The notes: generated from the letters alone by a model not told the origin. 64,000 bases of DNA from Orbaceae bacterium lpD02 (GCA_036251875.1 CP133960.1:248001-312000), one strand, 5' to 3'. Shown: positions 49,430 through 58,149, numbered from the stretch's first letter. Numbers and translations are program-made.

Positions 49430-49867
49430 CTAAAAAGTATCTATCACAACTTCTATGCTTCCACTTTTATTTATAGCCTCAAATCCTCCATCAATTTCAC
49501 CCAGCTTAATTAAGCCGTCCGAGTATCTAAAATCATGCCTAAAAATTGCAATATTTCCCCATGGCGCATAATAAGAAAAGTCACCTTTGCTTGGCGTATA
49601 ACCTGAAGGGGCTCCTGCAATTGAAAGTTTTTTAGGTAAATCACTGACTTTTTCATTGACGCCATAATCACCCAAGGTCAGCGTTAAAGGTAACAAAATA
49701 GCAAAATCTTGGGCAGCCTGACTGCTATTGAGTGTGGCAATGGCGATTTCACCGCCAGCTGTGATTCTAATTTTCATATGTATATCTCCGCTTTCTTGAG
49801 CTTGTGTATAAGGTGAAGCTATAAACAGCAACCCGATCATAAATATGGATATTATTTCGCTAAACAT
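49430..49867 (-). CDS. Exported cyclophilin-like fold protein
   Basis: The 145-residue protein has a signal peptide (MFSEIISIFMIGLLFIASPY to about TQAQ, residue 24). A cyclophilin-like domain follows: IAIATLNSSQAAQDFAILLP, GAPSGYTPSKGDFSYYAPWG, NIAIFRHDFRYSDGLIKLGE. The family has a small beta-barrel related to cyclophilins, but isomerase activity is not established. It sits in a minus-strand group with two hydrolase-related genes and an MFS exporter. Confidence 0.75.
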   Translation of the reverse strand: MFSEIISIFMIGLLFIASPYTQAQESGDIHMKIRITAGGEIAIATLNSSQAAQDFAILLPLTLTLGDYGVNEKVSDLPKKLSIAGAPSGYTPSKGDFSYYAPWGNIAIFRHDFRYSDGLIKLGEIDGGFEAINKSGSIEVVIDTF

Positions 49868-49912
49868 TGTGATCCTCTCATCGCCCTAGTTCATGCCTAT
49901 TGAGCTGAAGAT

Positions 49913-50247
49913 TTAACCCAGTTTTTTTTGAAAAAATTGGCTGGACATCTTAAAGTACTGTTGCATTTCAGGTGCATCAAATGTCATTAAATATTGGGCA
50001 TGCGAAAGCCCTTCAAAAACGATCAAATCAGCATCAACGCCAGCTTCACGCAGTTTTAAATGCATTCTGACCGTGTTACTCAGAAAAAAATCACGTGTCC
50101 CTGTAAAAAGCAACGTTGCAGGAAAACCTTGAACATCTTCTGGTGTAGGAAACTTGTGCACCAATCGGTCTTGTTTACTCTGTATCTCTTGTGCGTATAT
50201 ACTGCTTCCTAAAGCGAATAAAAATAAGATTAATAATTTTTTTTCAT
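49913..50247 (-). pseudogene. Alpha/beta-hydrolase remnant: signal peptide fused to a C-terminal end, frameshifted at A8
   Basis: The minus strand starts with an ATG at 50247 followed by eight A's (50237-50244). In that frame it stops after five codons. One extra A would give MKKKLLILFLFALGSSIYAQ, a good signal peptide, in frame with about 90 further residues ending in FEGLSHAQYLMTFDAPEMQQ. That ending is typical of the C-terminus of an alpha/beta-hydrolase-3 type esterase with its catalytic His (SHAQ). The central catalytic portion (about 200 residues, nucleophile elbow) is missing. So this is an internally deleted and frameshifted remnant. Confidence 0.6.
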
Positions 50248-50273
50248 TTCCTATTTTCTTCTATCAAATACAC

Positions 50274-51338
50274 TTATTTCAACGCGGTTTTAAAAAATAA
50301 CATTAATTTTTCAAAGGGAATGAGGTCTGTTCGATCATACAAATCAACATGCTCTGCGCTAGGGACAATATAAAGCTCTTTTGGCTCAGCTGCTCGTTGG
50401 TAGGCATCTTGGCTGAACTCAATGGAGTGAGCATTTTCGCCAGCAATAAACAGCATCGGCCTTGGAGAGATTGTTTCAATATCGTTGAAGGGATAAAAAT
50501 TCATGAACTTCACATTGCTGCTGAGTGTAGGATGTGTAGTCGTTTGTGGTGAAGCACTCTTAGGTGTGAATTCACCTCTTGCGGTGCGATAAAAATCGTA
50601 AAATTCGCGCTCAATGGCGTTGGAGTTTTCAGTCAGTTCATGGACTGTACCCCCTGTGTATTGAGTCTTGCCTCCTAAAAACTCAACATCACGTTGCTGT
50701 GCTGCTTGCGTAATAATCTGTTGACGTTGTTCTGGGGTCAGCGAGTGATTCAAAGCATTTCTATTGGCTGCACCCATGTCATACATGCTCACGGTTGCAA
50801 TGGCTTTAATCCGGGGATCAATTTTTGCCGCACTGATAGCAAAGCTACCACTGCCACAAATGCCAATAATACCAATGTTGTTCGCGTCCACCAAAGGCAA
50901 ACTTCTCAAATAATCGACAGCAGCACTGAAGTCTTCCGTATAAATATCTGGTGAAACAGTATGACGCGGCTCTCCTGCGCTTTCGCCCCAAAATGAGAGA
51001 TCAATTGATAATGTCACAAACCCTTGCTCTGCCATTTTTGTAGCATATAAGTTAGCGCCTTGCTCTTTGGTTGCTCCCATAGGGTGACCAACAATAATGA
51101 CCGGATATTGCGTGTTTTGAGCTACATCTTTAGGAATAAAAAGATTTCCCACAACCTCCATATTAAATTGGTTTTTAAAACTTACTCGTTCAACTGTCAC
51201 TGCATTGCTTTTGTAAAAATTATCAGCACCGTATTTCATATCTTGTCCTATTGTAAATGTTGAGAAGGCGACACCCAAAACTCCAAAGAAGAGTGCCGCT
51301 ACATTTTTAAAACTTAAGCTATATAAAAAATTTTTCAT
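50274..51338 (-). CDS. Alpha/beta hydrolase (dienelactone-hydrolase/YcjY-like), membrane-anchored or exported
   Basis: The 354-residue protein has an N-terminal hydrophobic segment (about 12-32) that may be a signal or anchor. An alpha/beta-hydrolase fold follows: VIIVGHPMGATKEQ oxyanion region, nucleophile elbow GICGSGSFA near residue 165 (a Cys nucleophile, as in dienelactone hydrolase-type enzymes), acidic region PRPMLFIAGENAHS, and His in SAEHVDLYDR. The substrate is unknown. It lies 60 bp downstream of the MFS exporter on the same strand. Confidence 0.8.
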   Translation of the reverse strand: MKNFLYSLSFKNVAALFFGVLGVAFSTFTIGQDMKYGADNFYKSNAVTVERVSFKNQFNMEVVGNLFIPKDVAQNTQYPVIIVGHPMGATKEQGANLYATKMAEQGFVTLSIDLSFWGESAGEPRHTVSPDIYTEDFSAAVDYLRSLPLVDANNIGIIGICGSGSFAISAAKIDPRIKAIATVSMYDMGAANRNALNHSLTPEQRQQIITQAAQQRDVEFLGGKTQYTGGTVHELTENSNAIEREFYDFYRTARGEFTPKSASPQTTTHPTLSSNVKFMNFYPFNDIETISPRPMLFIAGENAHSIEFSQDAYQRAAEPKELYIVPSAEHVDLYDRTDLIPFEKLMLFFKTALK

Positions 51339-51398
51339 ATTGTTTCCTTTTCATTCAATTCCCTATCGTTTTTAAAGTAAAAGAGTTAGCTTGACTGA

Positions 51399-52607
51399 TT
51401 AAGCAAATTTTCCAGTCGTTTTTAATAACAAAGAAAAACTCACTTTAATGAAGAGTGCAGCGCATACAAAAATCAAAATTGATGCGATAAAAATACCTTC
51501 AATGCTTGCACGATCAAAAATAATTCCACCAATAGCTGCTGCTAGCCCGATTGCAAATTGAATCGCTGCAACTGAAAGAGCACCTATAATTTCAGCCTTA
51601 TCTGCAAGTGTTTTGGTAATCCACGTCGACCAACCAACAGGAATAAACCCGAACAATAAACCCCACCCTATGACCAACACCAAACTTGGCTCAATTGCCC
51701 GATTGCTTACTAGTAGCAAAATAGCTAACAGTGCAAAGATTAAATGCATCATGATCATGGTGGATCTAAAAAATTTACCCAAAATAAACCCCGCTATAAG
51801 TGTCCCTAAGCAATTTGCAATACCAAACGCTAACAAGCTAATGCTCAATACATTATTCTGCAACACAAGATCTTGTTCTAAAAACGGTCTGAGGTAGGTA
51901 AAGAAAATGTGATAGCCCCCATAACTAAAAATGGTGGCTACAATTCCAACCAAAACCCATTTCTGTTTGAGTAAAGCCAACATATTACCAAAACCGTTTC
52001 CCATTTGAGCCGCCAATGATGGCAAGGTCATATACTGCCAAATAAATGCAATGGCACTTAATAACGCTGCGAAGAAAAAGACATTGCGCCACCCCATGAG
52101 ATCTTCCAAATAACTAGCCAATGGCAGAGAAATAATCGTGGCTATAGAAACGCCTGCATACACCACACTTAAAGCTCGTGCTACATCTTTAGCTGATGCT
52201 AATTGTAACGTTACAGCAGAAGCCATAGACCAAAAGCCACCCACACAAATACCTAGAACACCTCGTCCAATTAAAAGCACTACATAATTAGGAGTAAGAG
52301 CGACTAAGATGTTTGAAAAAATCATTAATGCAGAAAGTGTGAGTAGAATAAAGCGCCTATTAATGTTCTTGCTTAAAGGAGCTAATGTTAAGCTGGCAAT
52401 CACTGCAAATATGCCAACAACTGTCACACTCTGTCCAGCCATTCCTTCTGTAATCTTTAAATCTTGTGCAATTGGTGTTAAAAGACTAACAGGAATAAAC
52501 TCCGCTGCAATTAAACTCGTGACCCCCATAAATAAAGAAAATATAGCAGGCCATTTGGGGCGATCTGCTGAATACTTTAAAAAACGACTTGTTATTTGTG
52601 ATTTCAT
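51399..52607 (-). CDS. MFS transporter, AraJ/drug-arabinose efflux type (DHA1)
   Basis: The 402-residue protein has 12 TM segments. GRGVLGICVGGFWSMASAVTLQL is the DHA1 motif C-like region, and NINRRFILLTLSALMIF follows loop 2-3. The family exports sugars, purine analogues or drugs. It is divergent from a LysR regulator across 253 bp, the usual arrangement for a LysR-controlled exporter, and probably co-transcribed with the hydrolase downstream. Confidence 0.85.
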   Translation of the reverse strand: MKSQITSRFLKYSADRPKWPAIFSLFMGVTSLIAAEFIPVSLLTPIAQDLKITEGMAGQSVTVVGIFAVIASLTLAPLSKNINRRFILLTLSALMIFSNILVALTPNYVVLLIGRGVLGICVGGFWSMASAVTLQLASAKDVARALSVVYAGVSIATIISLPLASYLEDLMGWRNVFFFAALLSAIAFIWQYMTLPSLAAQMGNGFGNMLALLKQKWVLVGIVATIFSYGGYHIFFTYLRPFLEQDLVLQNNVLSISLLAFGIANCLGTLIAGFILGKFFRSTMIMMHLIFALLAILLLVSNRAIEPSLVLVIGWGLLFGFIPVGWSTWITKTLADKAEIIGALSVAAIQFAIGLAAAIGGIIFDRASIEGIFIASILIFVCAALFIKVSFSLLLKTTGKFA

Positions 52608-52860
52608 TTTTCAACCTAATATCTTTTAAAAATCAGACTACACACTCATCTTTATTTGTCATGCATCCACTTGTGATGCTTAGCGCCTAGTGGCTGGCAG
52701 CATGTTCATCTTTCATATAACGATCCCTATCAATACGATTCTATTTTTTATGTAGTGTAAGCAAGGACAATTGACATGTAAAATACTTAAATTTAATGTA
52801 TATTCATGCTTAAAAGGCATAGATTATCTAAAAAGATCATATGATTAAAGGAGCATCACA

Positions 52861-53733
52861 ATGGACATCAAAGTATTGCGCTATTTTTTAGCACTTTCTC
52901 AGCAAGAAAGCGTGACTGCGGCAGCAGACTATCTGCACATTACCCAACCAACCCTATCTAGACAACTGATAGAGCTAGAGGAAGAACTTGGTGTTTCCCT
53001 TTTTACGCGAGGTAGTAGAAAAATCACACTCACAGAAGAAGGTGTACTGTTAAGAAAACGAGCTCAAGATATTCTTGAACTGGTTCAAAAAACACAGGCT
53101 GAGTTTCAAGCCCCTGCTGATATGATCAGCGGTGATATTTATATTGGTGGTGGTGAAAGCCATGCCATGGGGCTAATAGCTGATGCTATTAAAGATTTGC
53201 AACAAAAACACCCACAAATATGTGCTCACATTTTCAGCGGTGATGCAGATGAAGTCACTGAAAAATTGGATAAAGGACTAATAGATTTTGGTGTTTTAAT
53301 TGAGCCTACACAATCCACTAAATATGAGTCACTTCTCTTACCCGCGCAAGATACATGGGGTGTTTTGATGCGTAAAGATAGCCCCTTAGCCATAAAATCT
53401 TTTATACAACCAAAAGATTTATGGGATCTCCCTCTTATTACATCCAAACAAAAACATGTTGATAATAATATCGCCAAGTGGATCAAACAAGACTATGAAA
53501 AGCTCCGTATTGTAGCAACATACAACCTGATTTTTAATGCCAGCTTAATGGTAGAAAAAGGTATGGGTTATGCCTTATGTCTTGACAAACTAATCAACAC
53601 AACGGGTAATAGTGCTTTATGTTTTCGTCCGCTAAAGCCGGCATTAACCGTTGATATCAATATTGTATGGAAAAAGTACCAAGTCTTCTCAAAGCCTGCA
53701 TCTTTGTTTTTGCAGCAATTGAAAGAAAAATGA
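52861..53733 (+). CDS. LysR-family transcriptional regulator
   Basis: The 290-residue protein has an N-terminal winged HTH (LRYFLALSQQESVTAAADYL, then HITQPTLSRQLIELEEELGV, residues 5-45). A periplasmic-binding-like effector domain follows from about residue 90 (DIYIGGGESHAMGLIADAIK). It likely regulates the divergent MFS/hydrolase operon in response to a small molecule. A GGAG site precedes the start. Confidence 0.9.
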   Translation: MDIKVLRYFLALSQQESVTAAADYLHITQPTLSRQLIELEEELGVSLFTRGSRKITLTEEGVLLRKRAQDILELVQKTQAEFQAPADMISGDIYIGGGESHAMGLIADAIKDLQQKHPQICAHIFSGDADEVTEKLDKGLIDFGVLIEPTQSTKYESLLLPAQDTWGVLMRKDSPLAIKSFIQPKDLWDLPLITSKQKHVDNNIAKWIKQDYEKLRIVATYNLIFNASLMVEKGMGYALCLDKLINTTGNSALCFRPLKPALTVDINIVWKKYQVFSKPASLFLQQLKEK

Positions 53734-53925
53734 AGATAATGACCATAAAATACTATCTAAATTTATCAAAACCTACCTAAGAGTATCACCAATTTTTTGT
53801 TGACAGTTATAAATATGTAAAAATAAAATCATGTTGTATAATCTTTTTGCTGGATGGGTCATTCTTATAAAAAATAAAACACTATATTATTTCTTTATAT
53901 GATTTTATCAAATGAAAAGGTAAAT

Positions 53926-54474
53926 ATGAGAAAAACCACTGTCTTTATTGCACAAAGCCTTGACGGATATATCGCCACTAACAATGATGAAGTTGATTGG
54001 TTATATGATATAGAAGGGAAAGGCGATAACGGCTATCAAGTATTTTATGACTCTATTGATACTGTTATTATGGGAAAGAGAACATACGATTGGATTGTCA
54101 AAAACACCGAAACCTACCCTTATAATAACAAGCAATCTTACATTATTACACATCAGCAAGATTCACCAACCAATGACATCCATTTTCTTAATAAAAGCTT
54201 AGAGCAATCATTACAGACTATAAAATTGCAAAAGGGTCAAGGAATTTGGATTGTTGGAGGAGGTCAACTAATTTCTTACTTACTTAAAATAGGCTATATT
54301 GATGAGATAAAAATCACGGTAGCCCCCATCATTTTAGGGACAGGTATTCCGCTATTTCAAAACATAAGTAAACAAGTTAATTTACATTTTGAAAAAGTTA
54401 TGACTTATGGGCAATTTATTGAACTTACATATACAACTAAGAGAACCGTTCACTCTACACTCGCCTCTCGCTAG
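53926..54474 (+). CDS. Dihydrofolate-reductase-like (RibD C-terminal domain) protein
   Basis: The 182-residue protein shows the RibD_C/DHFR-like fold: TVFIAQSLDGYIATNNDEVD, TVIMGKRTYDW (NADPH-binding), IWIVGGGQLISYLL and ITVAPIILGTGIPLF. Enzymes of this type reduce deaminated riboflavin intermediates or folates; many stand-alone members are uncharacterised. I start at ATG 53926; the frame opens 27 bp earlier. TTGACA at 53800-53805 with TAAAAT 18 bp on is a possible promoter. The stop is 35 bp from the IS element end, so this is the last intact gene before the insertion. Confidence 0.8.
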   Translation: MRKTTVFIAQSLDGYIATNNDEVDWLYDIEGKGDNGYQVFYDSIDTVIMGKRTYDWIVKNTETYPYNNKQSYIITHQQDSPTNDIHFLNKSLEQSLQTIKLQKGQGIWIVGGGQLISYLLKIGYIDEIKITVAPIILGTGIPLFQNISKQVNLHFEKVMTYGQFIELTYTTKRTVHSTLASR

Positions 54475-54509
54475 CTCATAGTTATACTTACTGGAATATC
54501 CACACCTTT

Positions 54510-55361
54510 TCATACAAAAAAATTAAGGGGTACTTGTTTGCTAAATTTAACGGGAGGCAAATAGCCTAACGAAGAATGTAACCGCTTATTGTTATACCAA
54601 TAAGCATATGCAGCAAATGCTTGTCGTAGCATAGTTGTTGTCATAAATTCTTCATCTTTTACAAACTCCGTTTTAATCGTCTTAAATGTGGCTTCCGCAA
54701 CAGCATTATCGTAAGGACAGCCTTTTTTACTTAATGAACGTTGAATATTAAACGTCTTAAAACAATCATCGAGCAGCTGATTGTCAAATTCTTTCCCTCG
54801 GTCTGAATGGAATAAATTTAGGCTTGATAATGGCTGTTTAATTTGACTTAATGCTGACATCACTAAGTCTGCTGTTTTATGCTTACCAACGCTGTAGCCA
54901 CTAATTTGTCTATTAGATAAATTCAATAAAACACATAAATAATTCCAGCGTTGATTAACCCGAATATAGGTCAAGTCAGCAACAATCACCTGTCTTTTAT
55001 CTCCCGCATCAAATTCACGTTGTAAATGATTGGCTGTCGTGGCTTCATTCACCTCTTTATAGTGTGCTTTATACCGTTTAACGGTATACTTTGATGTCAG
55101 TAATAACCATTTCATTACTCTAGCAATGTAACGACGAGAAACATGAATACCGTCTTCCTGCAAGGCAAGGCGAATTCGCCGAGTCCCATAGGCGCGGTAA
55201 CTACGTTTAAAAATAGTTAAAATTTTATCGGCATAATAGACCACCGATTTCTGTTTATTGGCTTTGCACTGATAATAAGCATAATGCCTTGATATTCCTA
55301 ATTGTTGACATAATGTAACAACACGATAACGATGCCGATTGGCTTTTAGAATATCGATTTT
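54510..55361 (-). CDS. IS3-family transposase OrfB (DDE integrase domain, made by -1 frameshift)
   Basis: From the A4 slip site the reading frame encodes about 283 residues. An HTH_21-type N-terminal region (RYRVVTLCQQLGISRHYAYY) precedes an rve integrase core with the DDE triad: Asp in VIVADLTYIRVNQRW, Asp in LFHSDRGKEF, and Glu in CPYDNAVAEATFKTIKTEF. It stops at the IS border (HSSLGYLPPVKF near the C-terminus). An internal non-ATG start at 55244 is possible, but fusion to OrfA is the family mechanism. Confidence 0.88.
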   Translation of the reverse strand, partial: KIDILKANRHRYRVVTLCQQLGISRHYAYYQCKANKQKSVVYYADKILTIFKRSYRAYGTRRIRLALQEDGIHVSRRYIARVMKWLLLTSKYTVKRYKAHYKEVNEATTANHLQREFDAGDKRQVIVADLTYIRVNQRWNYLCVLLNLSNRQISGYSVGKHKTADLVMSALSQIKQPLSSLNLFHSDRGKEFDNQLLDDCFKTFNIQRSLSKKGCPYDNAVAEATFKTIKTEFVKDEEFMTTTMLRQAFAAYAYWYNNKRLHSSLGYLPPVKFSKQVPLNFFV

Positions 55362-55645
55362 CGTCCCATTATCAGTGCGGCTTGCTTTAGGATATCGTTT
55401 TCCATTCGAAGCTGCTTAAGCTCTTTACGTAAAGCGATTAATTCTTTTTCTTCTTGGCTACGGTTATCTTTTGTTTTGAATGAACCACTTTGAGTGGCTT
55501 GGGTGATCCAGCGATCTAATGCTGATGGCGTCAAATCATATGCCGCAACTAATTCACTACGAGACTTACCATGCTGATATAAATTAACCATCTGCTGTTT
55601 AAAATCAGCAGTAAATGTTCGTCTTTCTCGCTTAACTTTATTCAT
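55346..55645 (-). CDS. IS3-family transposase OrfA (HTH_Tnp_1)
   Basis: The 99-residue protein has an N-terminal HTH (RRTFTADFKQQMVNLYQHGK, then SRSELVAAYDLTPSALDRWI) and a C-terminal leucine-zipper-like helix (EEKELIALRKELKQLRMEND). It ends ALIMGRKSIF just past an A4 run at 55358-55361, where a -1 shift leads into OrfB. Confidence 0.88.
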   Translation of the reverse strand: MNKVKRERRTFTADFKQQMVNLYQHGKSRSELVAAYDLTPSALDRWITQATQSGSFKTKDNRSQEEKELIALRKELKQLRMENDILKQAALIMGRKSIF

Positions 55646-55701
55646 ATTTATTTCCTTTTTGGTGGCAAGTTTACCTTACCCCCTAAAAAAGTTGTATGAA
55701 T

Positions 55702-55733
55702 TAGTGTAGCCTATCCATAGTGTAGCCTATCCA
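55702..55733. repeat. 16-bp tandem duplication at the IS/integrase junction
   Basis: TAGTGTAGCCTATCCA occurs twice in direct tandem (55702-55717, 55718-55733), three bases from the IS end and inside the 3' end of the integrase frame. Confidence 0.8.
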
Positions 55734-56646
55734 ACTCCTTAACAACAACAATCGCCTGCTTAGGCAAAAGCACCACAAACGGCGGAACCGACCCTTTCGG
55801 TAACGACAACGCCAACCTTTGCAACTGCTTCACCTGCTCCGGTGGAATATGCCACAGCCCCTTATCCAAATCAAAATGACTTGGTTCCGCATAACGGAGC
55901 TCACCTGGGTGAACCGCCGTTAACAACAACAGCCTAACCCCTAACATAATCCGTCGATCCCCCTGATAAACAGCTAACCGACGTAACAACTCAGGCAACT
56001 CATCCATTCGCAAAAACGGATTATGACGAGGAGGGCGACAAGGTAACAACACCACATCCACATCATTCACCGGATTAACGCGAATCAGCCCCTCCGCAAT
56101 CGCATGCCGAAACAGCTCATTCAACCACCCTCGGCACTTCTCAGCAATCGACAACGCCCCTCGCGCCTCAATTTGACGCAAAACCCCCAACACCTCCCGT
56201 TGTGAAATCCTATCCAACGGCAAATGCCCCAAATGAGGCAACAAATCCTTGCGCAAATACCGCTCAATCTGCACCCGCGTACTTTGCCGTTGCTTAAGCT
56301 CCGCACCCAACTTCAACAACTTAAGTGCCTTCCAACGATCAGCAAACTCACCAAACGACACACAAGCCACAGAAACCTCACCAACAGCCTCCACCGAACG
56401 CGGATCAATGCCACGAGCTAAATTCTGACGCGCCTCCTCACGACGCTCACGCGCAAGACACAAATCCACCTCAGGAAAACACCCAAACGAAATACGTTGC
56501 TGCTTACCTTGCCAATAAAAACGAAAATGCCACCGCTTAGCCCCAGAAGGTTCAATCCGTAAACTCAAACCACGACCATCACACAGCGAATACACCGACG
56601 GCTTCGCCTTAGCACGGCGAACCCCTAAATCTGTTAAACGACTCAT
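55711..56646 (-). pseudogene. Truncated tyrosine-recombinase integrase (DUF4102 type)
   Basis: The 311-residue frame has an N-terminal DUF4102 arm-binding domain (LTDLGVRRAKAKPSVYSLCD, FRFYWQGKQQRISFG), a core-binding domain (about 95-200), and the start of the catalytic domain. It stops near residue 311, before the HxxR and Tyr motifs (full-length members are about 400). In addition, the first catalytic Arg position reads His (LTAVHPGELRYA, His246). Both features argue that it is inactive. The gene is notably GC-richer than its neighbours. The missing 3' part is not on the other side of the IS. Confidence 0.8.
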
Positions 56647-57246
56647 ACTTATATCCTCTCGATAAAAGATAAAAACGAAAAATTAAAAAAAGAAATTAAA
56701 AAAGAAAACATCAAGAGGTCGACCTACAACAAAACGAAGTAGAATCAGACTAAATTAGATAATAGAGTACCGAAGTACTTAAATTGAAAAACGATGTACT
56801 TAAAGATGTACTTATCTGTTGTACATTTGAGTACCATTCAATGGCTTTGCTTGGAAAGATGAAAGACGTAACGCCTTGATTATTTGGAACTTGAATACGT
56901 TGTTGGACGTCTTTATATTAATAACTGGAGCGGGAAACGTTCTCTAGTATTTAGCGCTAACCCTATGAAATCTCATGAGTTAAAAAATACCATCTAGTAA
57001 GAATGTACCTATTAATGTACCACTTCTTACTAGATACCTATTTTAATAGTCATATAGTGGTTAATCAACATAAATCACCTAACATGCACAAAATAAAAGG
57101 GTATAAGGGGAAAAAGGGAAGGGGAGTTAAATTAAGAGAGGCCATTTCTAGCGAAATGGCAACTATCTGGAAAAGATGAAAAAAGAAATACTTACAGACA
57201 TGACGCTTGATTGTTAAACGTCATGGTTAATCTCAATTGAATCCTG
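56647..57246. other. 600-bp gene-free region behind the integrase
   Basis: No supported gene. It contains three GTACTTA repeats (56775, 56796 and 56808) plus further GTAC-rich sequence just upstream of the integrase start, reminiscent of recombinase arm sites. A long imperfect inverted repeat is at 56985-57042 (listed separately). Confidence 0.5.
56985..57042. repeat. Imperfect inverted repeat with perfect 12-bp core arms
   Basis: ATCTAGTAAGAA (56992-57003) and TTCTTACTAGAT (57024-57035) are perfect arms around a 20-bp spacer. Pairing continues outward (AAATAC / AGGTATTTT-like) and inward (GTAC / GTAC). It does not coincide with a gene end. Confidence 0.7.
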
Positions 57247-57438
57247 TTATCCTATAAGGTCGTTATCATCTAAAGCACCTAAAGCTATGGCAAGGTTTAT
57301 TTGTTTGTCAAAGACAGCGTAGAGAAGTGTTTCACGAAAGCCTGTATCGTTGGTGTTAAGCGCGGCTCGTGTAATAGCAATACACTGCATAATAAGTTCA
57401 TCGGGGCTTTTAGTGAGGTAGTCGGCGAGATCTTTCAT
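57247..57438 (-). CDS. Small hypothetical protein of phage/island type
   Basis: The 63-residue acidic protein (MKDLADYLTKSPDELIMQCI start) has no motif I recognise. Its ATG overlaps the TGA of a 25-codon upstream ORF (ATGA overlap), which supports genuine coupled translation. It is in the leader region of what looks like a phage-satellite remnant. Confidence 0.5.
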   Translation of the reverse strand: MKDLADYLTKSPDELIMQCIAITRAALNTNDTGFRETLLYAVFDKQINLAIALGALDDNDLIG

Positions 57439-57512
57439 GATTGCACCGCCTTAGTTATCCCTAAATGATATTTGCGAAAAAATAAAGTTCCTGTATGCTG
57501 ATGAGTAGCCAT
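57435..57512 (-). CDS. 25-codon leader ORF overlapping the next small gene
   Basis: It encodes MATHQHTGTLFFRKYHLGIT then KAVQS. The GGGAGG ribosome site 7 bp upstream sits in the loop of a hairpin (57515-57531), and the stop overlaps the next start. Short ORFs of this kind precede Icd/Ash-like genes in P1/P4-type phage operons; that comparison is inference. Confidence 0.4.
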   Translation of the reverse strand: MATHQHTGTLFFRKYHLGITKAVQS

Positions 57513-57514
57513 CG

Positions 57515-57531
57515 CATTACCTCCCGTAATG
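57515..57531 (-). promoter_or_regulatory. Hairpin presenting or sequestering a ribosome binding site
   Basis: On the minus strand CATTAC-GGGAG-GTAATG forms a perfect 6-bp stem whose loop and first stem base are the GGGAGG Shine-Dalgarno of the 25-codon ORF. This suggests regulated translation initiation. Confidence 0.55.
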
Positions 57532-57540
57532 TTGTGGTTA

Positions 57541-57574
57541 GAAGCCTCGTTGTGTTCGAGCACAGCGGGGTTTC
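57541..57574. ncRNA. Stem-loop resembling phage C4/CI antisense-RNA elements (tentative)
   Basis: AAGCCTCGTTGTG (57542-57554) and CACAGCGGGGTTT (57561-57573) pair fully if G-U pairs are allowed in a plus-strand RNA, with an extra outer G-C and a TTCGAG loop. The position, just upstream of a tiny leader ORF and near an integrase, resembles the immunity RNA of P4/P1-type phages. The plus-sense fits the G-U pattern, while the adjacent genes are on the minus strand, so orientation is unresolved. Nothing else is seen in 57575-57779. Confidence 0.35.
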
Positions 57575-57779
57575 GTTAATGAACAAATCATATCATCTGT
57601 TCAGTTGTTAGTAACTGCACCCTAGTTATAGCAGATTAATCATGTCTTTTATAATCGTTTATTTAGATCAATTGATCGTGATTGATCGGTTGTTTCGATC
57701 TCTTTTATGCGCGCTGATTTATCAGTATTTCATGCATAGGGTGACACTTGATTAGCTTGTTATTCTTATAAATAAAACT

Positions 57780-58145
57780 TTATTTTTTCGCTTCTTTAAC
57801 TTTAATGATATAAATCTTTTCAAAGGTTGGCTCAGTATTAAAAAGTGTAGGAGCTGTTTCTCCTGTAATTTTTACAGTAATGTTTCCTAAAGCTTCTGGG
57901 ATGCCCTTTATAGTTAAATTATTATAATCCGTCCAACCATCTTTTTGGATTCCTTGCACACTTAATACGCTAGGAGTAACAATAGCATATATAGACCTCA
58001 CAGCACTTGTTCCTCCTGATATGTTGACCTTTACGTAGTATAGCTCTCCAACTGTGGCACTTGGTAAATTATCACGACTGAATATAATACTTTGACTGCA
58101 TCCAGCGACTAAAAAGAATATAAATGGAAAAATAATTTTTTTCAT
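57780..58145 (-). CDS. Lipoprotein, second (orphan-like) immunity candidate
   Basis: The 121-residue protein has a lipobox (FFLVAGC, Cys16) and then a single small beta-rich domain (NLPSATVGELYYVKVNISGG, IKGIPEALGNITVKI, FEKIYIIKVKEAKK). It is paralogous to the lipoprotein at 58272-58664: same spacing from the Cys, the LP-A-x-x-G-x-x-Y pattern of putative Ig-like (He_PIG-like) domains, and a nearly identical C-terminal tail. It is separated from it by a decayed effector tail. Periplasmic lipoproteins are common immunity proteins for cell-wall or periplasm-acting T6SS effectors. Confidence 0.65.
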   Translation of the reverse strand: MKKIIFPFIFFLVAGCSQSIIFSRDNLPSATVGELYYVKVNISGGTSAVRSIYAIVTPSVLSVQGIQKDGWTDYNNLTIKGIPEALGNITVKITGETAPTLFNTEPTFEKIYIIKVKEAKK

Positions 58146-58149
58146 TGTC

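Larger units (their letters stand above)
54510..55699 (-). mobile_element. IS3-family insertion sequence
   Basis: The element of about 1190 bp on the minus strand has imperfect terminal inverted repeats. The left end at 54510 begins TCATACAA with GGGGTA further in; the right end at 55699 reads ...TTGTATGA inward, with a matching TACCCCC block. It has overlapping orfA and orfB in the -1 arrangement of IS3 elements. I see no convincing 3-4 bp target duplication (flanks TTT and ATT), which suggests an adjacent deletion or an imprecise border. Confidence 0.85.
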
